64,000 bases of DNA from Pieris napi (Eukaryota > Arthropoda > Insecta > Lepidoptera > Pieridae), in the NCBI RefSeq assembly GCF_905475465.1, contig NC_062249.1, positions 12,102,501 through 12,166,500 of the forward strand, in the 5' to 3' direction. Positions 60,501 through 64,000 of this stretch are shown piece after piece. How positions within the stretch are numbered: the stretch's first letter is position 1; each line of letters opens with the position of its first letter. The notes beneath the pieces were generated by a model. That model did not search any database and had not been told where the DNA came from. It was given only the letters and a program-made list of their open reading frames with translations. Position numbers and translations under genes: made by a program.

Positions 60501-61269
60501 ATGACTTGGAAAATGCGACACTTCTTGGGGTGCGCCGTATTTATGACATGTTCTTGATTTATTACCAACCACCCCTAACAGTTTTGTTATTTCTTAGTGA
60601 TAAGGGCGTTGAACTTGAGAAGTTGAGACGTCTGACAGGTTGACTGGTTTGACGATAAGCTGACGGGATTCTGCTTATTATGTTAGGCTATATTTTGTCT
60701 GTGAATGTCACTGCTATTTTTACAGGTAATTTATCGTGTGAAAAAGCATTTATTCATTAATCGCTTCATGAAATGGGCCGGGTAAATTTTAGAAGACAAA
60801 GTTTCTGGGGTTTAAACATTCTGTTTTTAATAGCGATAATATAGCCAAATTTTAAGTGTTCATTAGCTATATTGATACATAAACTGATCGATATATAGTG
60901 GATATGTATCGATCAGTTGCAAACTCATTTCACCTATGTGAAGTCAGCTCAAGTCGTAACCTTCGCTTACAGAATCACCTACAGAGTTCCTTGCTACCTC
61001 GAAAAAAATCGATTTAAATGAAGAGTGCGCTGCAGAGCAATATCGTTAAAAGAAGGCAAATTTGAATTCACGTGACGTTTGACTATCATTGGGTAGGAAT
61101 TTGCAATTCGGATTGCGTTCAGTGCATTATTCACATTTCATTTCACCGTGACTACATTGGATCTACATAACACTTTGTGTAAATCATGTGTTAGCTGTTT
61201 TTTATTTTGAAATAAATTTAATATCCAAAGCGTCATCCATCTGATCGTATAGAATTAGGACGACTCATG
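57514..61269. other. Gene-free stretch
   Basis: No exon called. GC-richer segments at about 59,280-59,360 (a T-C-rich stretch, TTTCAGTGCCAACTGTCTGT, with a GGGGGGCGGTG block) and 59,600-59,770 look like decayed retrotransposon pieces but could not be classified. The 90-codon plus-strand frame near 58,844 has no motif. Confidence 0.4.
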
Positions 61270-61690
61270 CATTCTTCGTGTTTTGAAATACGGCTGCCAA
61301 ACTTGGGCCCTAACCATGTCAAAAAAGATAGGGTTAGAAATATTAACATTAGGAACACGACAAGTATAGAGGACAACAAAGAATCGAAGGGACAAGTGGA
61401 AGATGGACAAGACCTACCTTGTGAGGAGCTGAGAAGTGGAGTAAAACTATAATGAGTTGGTACCCAAAAATTACAAAAGGATAAAAGGCGAACAGTACAA
61501 AAGATGGAATGATGTAATAAAACTGGTTGCAGACAAGGTATGGTCAAGAGTGGGGCGAGTAAGGGCCGAATGGAAGGGTTTGGAGGAGGCATTTGTCGGG
61601 ATCGGAAAACGCACTTAAGTATGTTTTTAATTAGTACGTAAAGGGACTAGTCCGGAATAAAGGTTATTTTTATTTTATTATAGTATTCAA
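61270..61690 (+). mobile_element. LINE (RTE-like) ORF2 C-terminus and 3' tail
   Basis: The final plus-strand frame is clean for about 43 codons: KGEQYKRWNDVIKLVADKVW then SRVGRVRAEWKGLEEAFVGI and GKRT with TAA at about 61,616. Before a frameshift lie AEKWSKTIMSWYPKITKG and GTSGRWTRP. W-x-x-x-I-M-S-W-Y-P ... RW-x-D-V-I ... A-x-x-x-W-x-R ... R-x-x-W-K-x-LEEAF is the RTE-like LINE C-terminus. It is followed by AATAAAGGTTATTTTTATTT, a typical 3' tail. A 119-codon minus-strand frame here is the antisense shadow. Confidence 0.7.
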
Positions 61691-62160
61691 GCGAAATTAG
61701 CCCAGCATGTAACAATTGGAGGTTGTGAGGATAGGCTTAAATTATGTGTAATTATTTTTAAAAACGTTGCGGTACACCTTTGCTAACTAATAAATGTAAG
61801 GCGTTAACGTTTCATACTATTCACCCTAACATACAAACCCAGTTCCAATTTGGGTTATTCATAAATTATTCCTTCAGTCACGCGACGCAGTCGGTAATAT
61901 CACTGACCTACCCTAAATTGCTAATCTATAATATGTCAGGGTCACGACTGCAATATTCAACATATTGTTTGTTAGAATTTTTTGTAAATAACCTTGCTGC
62001 AGTAGTGTTACATAATTACTAGATACATATTAACAGTTAAAATATATCTGATGTTCGAGACTTTGCTTGCGTACCGTATAAAAGGTTTTCCGACATATAA
62101 ACAACAAACTAACTACGAAATAAATCGCTAGATTTTGGTAAACCTGGCAAACATTATTAT
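61691..62160. other. Gene-free stretch
   Basis: Nothing recognised. Confidence 0.5.
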
Positions 62161-62311
62161 ATTATAAACTCAAACTCAAAACAACTTTATTCGTATAGGT
62201 AACCTTATGAACGTCAACAGAAAAGATGTTAAATTGATTCTAAATTTACATTTACTACCAGTTCGTAAGTCAAGGGCGTAGAGCGGGCAAGAAACTCCGC
62301 CACTCTTTTTA
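62161..62311 (-). mobile_element. LINE 3'-tail copy interrupted by the Harbinger insertion
   Basis: Reverse complement of the tail at 40,545-40,708: CAACTTTATTCGTATAGGTA, ACCTTATGAACGTCAACAG, ACTACCAGTTCGTAAGTCAA, GGGCGTAGAGCGGGCAAGAA and ACTCCGCCACTCTTTTT. The left edge has repeated CAAACT units, the usual short tandem tail. The copy is cut at 62,311 by the Harbinger element, so the LINE insertion is older. Confidence 0.65.
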
Positions 62312-62510
62312 GGGTCCGTTCACACAGACCGGCTCGGAGAGCATCGGCCTGCTTTTTTCTTTTCACACAGACCGGGTCGTATACGCTTGGAATTGGCCGG
62401 AGCGGAGCCGCCAACTATTTCACATCGACCGGCTGGAAGAGATCTGAAAGCGGGTGCGGTTGGATGTGCTCGGAGCCGGTCGGATGCGCTCGGAGTCGGG
62501 TGGATACACT
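62312..62510 (+). repeat. Subterminal repeats of the Harbinger left end
   Basis: Three spaced copies of a TTCACA..GACCGG motif occur: TTCACACAGACCGGCT at 62,319, TTCACACAGACCGGGT at about 62,362 and TTCACATCGACCGGCT at about 62,419. Then come 20-bp tandem units GGTTGGATGTGCTCGGAGCC (62,458) and GGTCGGATGCGCTCGGAGTC (62,478) with a partial third. Such subterminal repeats are probable binding sites for the transposase or its MADF/Myb-like partner; this role is inferred. Confidence 0.6.
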
Positions 62511-62581
62511 ACAAAGGCAGTGCCAGTATTCCGCGCAGTCTAAGTTTTGTTTTCGGTGTGTTAACGTGTGCTTTTCGAAAC

Positions 62582-62892
62582 ATGGATTTAGATAGCTCCG
62601 ACGAAGAAATATATTTGTTAGCAAGATTACTTGAAATAGAACATAGGAAACGTAAGCGCAAGCGGAAACAAATATGGGTAAAACATATTTGGAAAAACAG
62701 ACTAATCCATGGAGAGTTTCACACCATTTTCGAGGAATTGAAGAGAGATAGCCTAAAATTTTATGAGTATTATCGTATGGAATATTGGCAATTTTTGAAA
62801 TTGACAGATTTGTTAAGAGTACATATAACAAAAAAGACTACAAATTATCGTTGCACCATTACAGCCGAAGAAAGGTTAACGGTAACTTTAAG
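62582..62892 (+). CDS. HARBI1-like transposase, exon 1
   Basis: ATG in good context (GAAACATGG) opens MDLDSSDEEIYLLARLLEIE, followed by a basic run (HRKRKRKRKQ, possible nuclear signal), WVKHIWKNRLIHGEFHTIFE, then YRMEYWQFLKLTDLL and TAEERLTVTLR. The H-x-L-x-x-E-L, F-x-x-x-x-RM/YRM and ITxEERLxVTLRFL blocks are the conserved N-terminal region of PIF/Harbinger nucleases. It ends TTTAAG|GTAAAT, and joining this donor to the acceptor at 63,814 restores the family signature LRFL-T-G without a frame change. Without splicing the frame stops at once after TLR, so the intron is well supported. Confidence 0.82.
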
Positions 62893-63814
62893 GTAAATAA
62901 AAAACAATTATTTATACTAATCATGTTATTTAGATCACAAAATCACAGCCCTCCATTTATTAAGCATTATTTACGTTAATGAAATGTAATTAAATAGTAC
63001 AGATTTGTGTGTGTTTAATTATTATTATTATAATTATTATTGTTTTTGATTGTTTATTATTTTGTATTTTGTGTGCTGGTATTGTACCCGTAAGTAGTCT
63101 GATCTGGATAGTTTTGAGGAATATAGGTTTCGTTTGACACTAGGTAAGTAGATTGATTAGTCGATGGCGGTGAATTTATAGACAAAGAATAATTCAAATC
63201 TGTACTATTTTCATACAGACTTAATTCAGCTTCATTAACAATGTTAAACACGCGCCTTTTAATTCGTGCTTGGACTTCTTTTGGGAATGTTTCCACTGTA
63301 TCTGACATAGACAAAAAAAAATTACGTAATGCCTTGTCACGGGGTGTAGTATTTCTTTTTTCTTCAAGATACTCTTCGAAAACCGTAGCAACATCTTTGC
63401 TTAAGCGTGGTCTCTTTTTCGAGCCAGAAGTACTTGCAAGCGATTCAACTTCAGAATGGTCAGAACGTTTAGATGATGTCGATGGTGGTGGTATTGGTGT
63501 GCCAGGCTCTGAATCATCCGATGATAATGTTACATTAGATATTTGGTTTCGATTGCGAAAAAATGGTATTATAAAAGAAAGTTCTTTTTCAAATTTTATC
63601 AATTTGGACGTAGTTGCACCATCGCCACTCTTGCCTTTTCGGTTATAATAGGCTTTTCTGAAGTTATCTCGCAGTTTCTTCCAACGATCCTGGCACTGCG
63701 TCACTGGAAAGAACAGAAATGAAAAATTAATAACATAACTCTTTTTTATTTTATAGTTCGTTTTGGTACGGCAGTCTTATATTTCTATTTTGTGTGTTTG
63801 TTTTATTTTTACAG
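62893..63814 (+). other. Transposase intron hosting the antisense MADF exon
   Basis: Donor AAG|GTAAAT and acceptor TTATTTTTACAG|A with a strong pyrimidine tract. The intron is 922 nt, long for a transposon intron, and 647 nt of it is the terminal exon of the minus-strand MADF gene. Confidence 0.75.
63057..63703 (-). CDS. MADF/BESS-domain protein of the Harbinger element, terminal exon
   Basis: About 215 residues are visible, ending in TAA at 63,057. The start TQCQDRWKKLRDNFRKAYYN is the C-terminal half of a MADF (Myb/SANT-like) DNA-binding domain, V-T-x-C-x-x-RWK-x-LRD-x-FRK. A Ser/Pro-rich linker follows (SSDDSEPGTPIPPPSTSSKR). Near residues 128-165 lies a BESS motif, DKALRNFFLSMSDTVETFPK and QARIKRRVFNIVNEAE, used for protein-protein contact. 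The tail is Asn/Tyr/Thr-rich. The segment begins at an acceptor TTCCAG|TG with a split Val codon, so the N-terminal MADF half must be on an exon further right. In Harbinger elements the MADF/Myb-like protein helps the transposase enter the nucleus and bind the ends. AATAAA lies just past the stop. Confidence 0.8.
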
Positions 63815-64000
63815 ATTCCTCATCACTGGTTGCAGTTTCAAAAACTTGTCATTTAATTTTCGAATGGGAATTTCTACAGTTCATTCAATTATTCATGAGA
63901 CAATCAGAGTAATTTGTGATGTTTTGATGCCCATAGTTATGCAGATGCCAGATGAAGAAATGTGGGAAAAGGTTTCACGTGATTTCTTTAATATTTGGAA
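63815..64000 (+). CDS. HARBI1-like transposase, exon 2 (partial, cut by window edge)
   Basis: Continues from exon 1 as RFLITGCSFKNLSFNFRMGI, STVHSIIHETIRVICDVLMP, IVMQMPDEEMWEKVSRDFFN and IW. R-F-L-x-T-G-x-S-F-x-x-L-x-x-x-F-R-x-G-x-S-T-V is the strongly conserved HARBI1 helix-turn-helix-like region, and the following W-x-x-V-x-x-x-F-x-x-x-W-N segment leads into the DDE_4 nuclease domain (IPR027806 type), which is outside the window. No stop or frameshift is seen. Confidence 0.85.

Larger units (their letters stand above)
62312..64000. mobile_element. PIF/Harbinger DNA transposon, left part (runs past the window edge)
   Basis: Starts GGGTCCGTTCACACAGACCG, a Harbinger-type terminus, directly after TTA (62,309-62,311), the usual 3-bp target of this superfamily. 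It contains both proteins expected of an autonomous element: a HARBI1-like transposase (plus strand, two exons seen) and a MADF/BESS DNA-binding partner (minus strand). The 270-bp left end is GC-rich with repeated motifs. Neither visible coding segment has a premature stop, so the copy may be young. The right end, the catalytic DDE part and the second TTA lie beyond 64,000. Confidence 0.85.

Noticed and set aside
61233..61592. 119-codon minus-strand frame
   Set aside because: Antisense shadow of the plus-strand LINE ORF2 end.
62415..62831. 138-codon minus-strand frame
   Set aside because: Antisense of Harbinger transposase exon 1 and its GC-rich left end.
63241..63648. 135-codon plus-strand frame
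   Set aside because: Antisense of the MADF/BESS exon, whose domain content is clear on the minus strand.

Overview
This is eukaryotic DNA, almost certainly from a moth or butterfly (Lepidoptera). It is strongly AT-rich, has no long open reading frames, no bacterial-style gene packing, and carries many short retrotransposon-derived repeats. The dominant repeats are a tRNA-derived SINE and a second dispersed family with the core CACCTGATGTTAAGTGATACC, both of which I recognise as common in lepidopteran genomes. I cannot name the species.

Positions 1-56,000 are non-coding sequence that is intergenic or, more likely in part, intronic. The recognisable content is mobile DNA: six near-full or long SINE copies, two 5' SINE heads and two decayed SINE remnants; five places with the second dispersed repeat; nine 3'-end fragments of LINE retrotransposons, found on both strands and all strongly 5'-truncated; further copies of one LINE 3' tail; a 219-bp Helitron-like element; two MITE-like inverted-repeat elements; and an old diverged repeat pair near 12.9 and 19.2 kb. 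Target-site duplications are visible around four SINEs.

Around 56.2-56.8 kb, on the minus strand, there is a GC-rich CpG-containing block with an insect-type initiator, a 5' leader, an ATG in good context and a short exon encoding a classic signal peptide, ending at a CAG|GTAAC splice donor. This looks like the first coding exon of a secreted or cell-surface protein gene reading leftward with a very long first intron. A second exon-like minus-strand segment at 52,911-53,034 reads like part of a takeout/JHBP (haemolymph juvenile hormone binding) domain. Whether the two belong to one gene is unresolved. A 36-nt microexon candidate sits on the plus strand at 47,479.

From 62,312 to the right edge lies the left part of an autonomous PIF/Harbinger DNA transposon, inserted into an old LINE tail. 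Its HARBI1-like transposase (plus strand) is split by an intron of about 0.9 kb. The last exon of its partner gene, a MADF/BESS DNA-binding protein, lies inside that intron on the opposite strand. This is the best-supported protein-coding content of the window. I see no tRNA or rRNA gene and no CRISPR array. I found no convincing novel system; the most distinctive items are the interleaved Harbinger gene pair and the isolated takeout-like exon.
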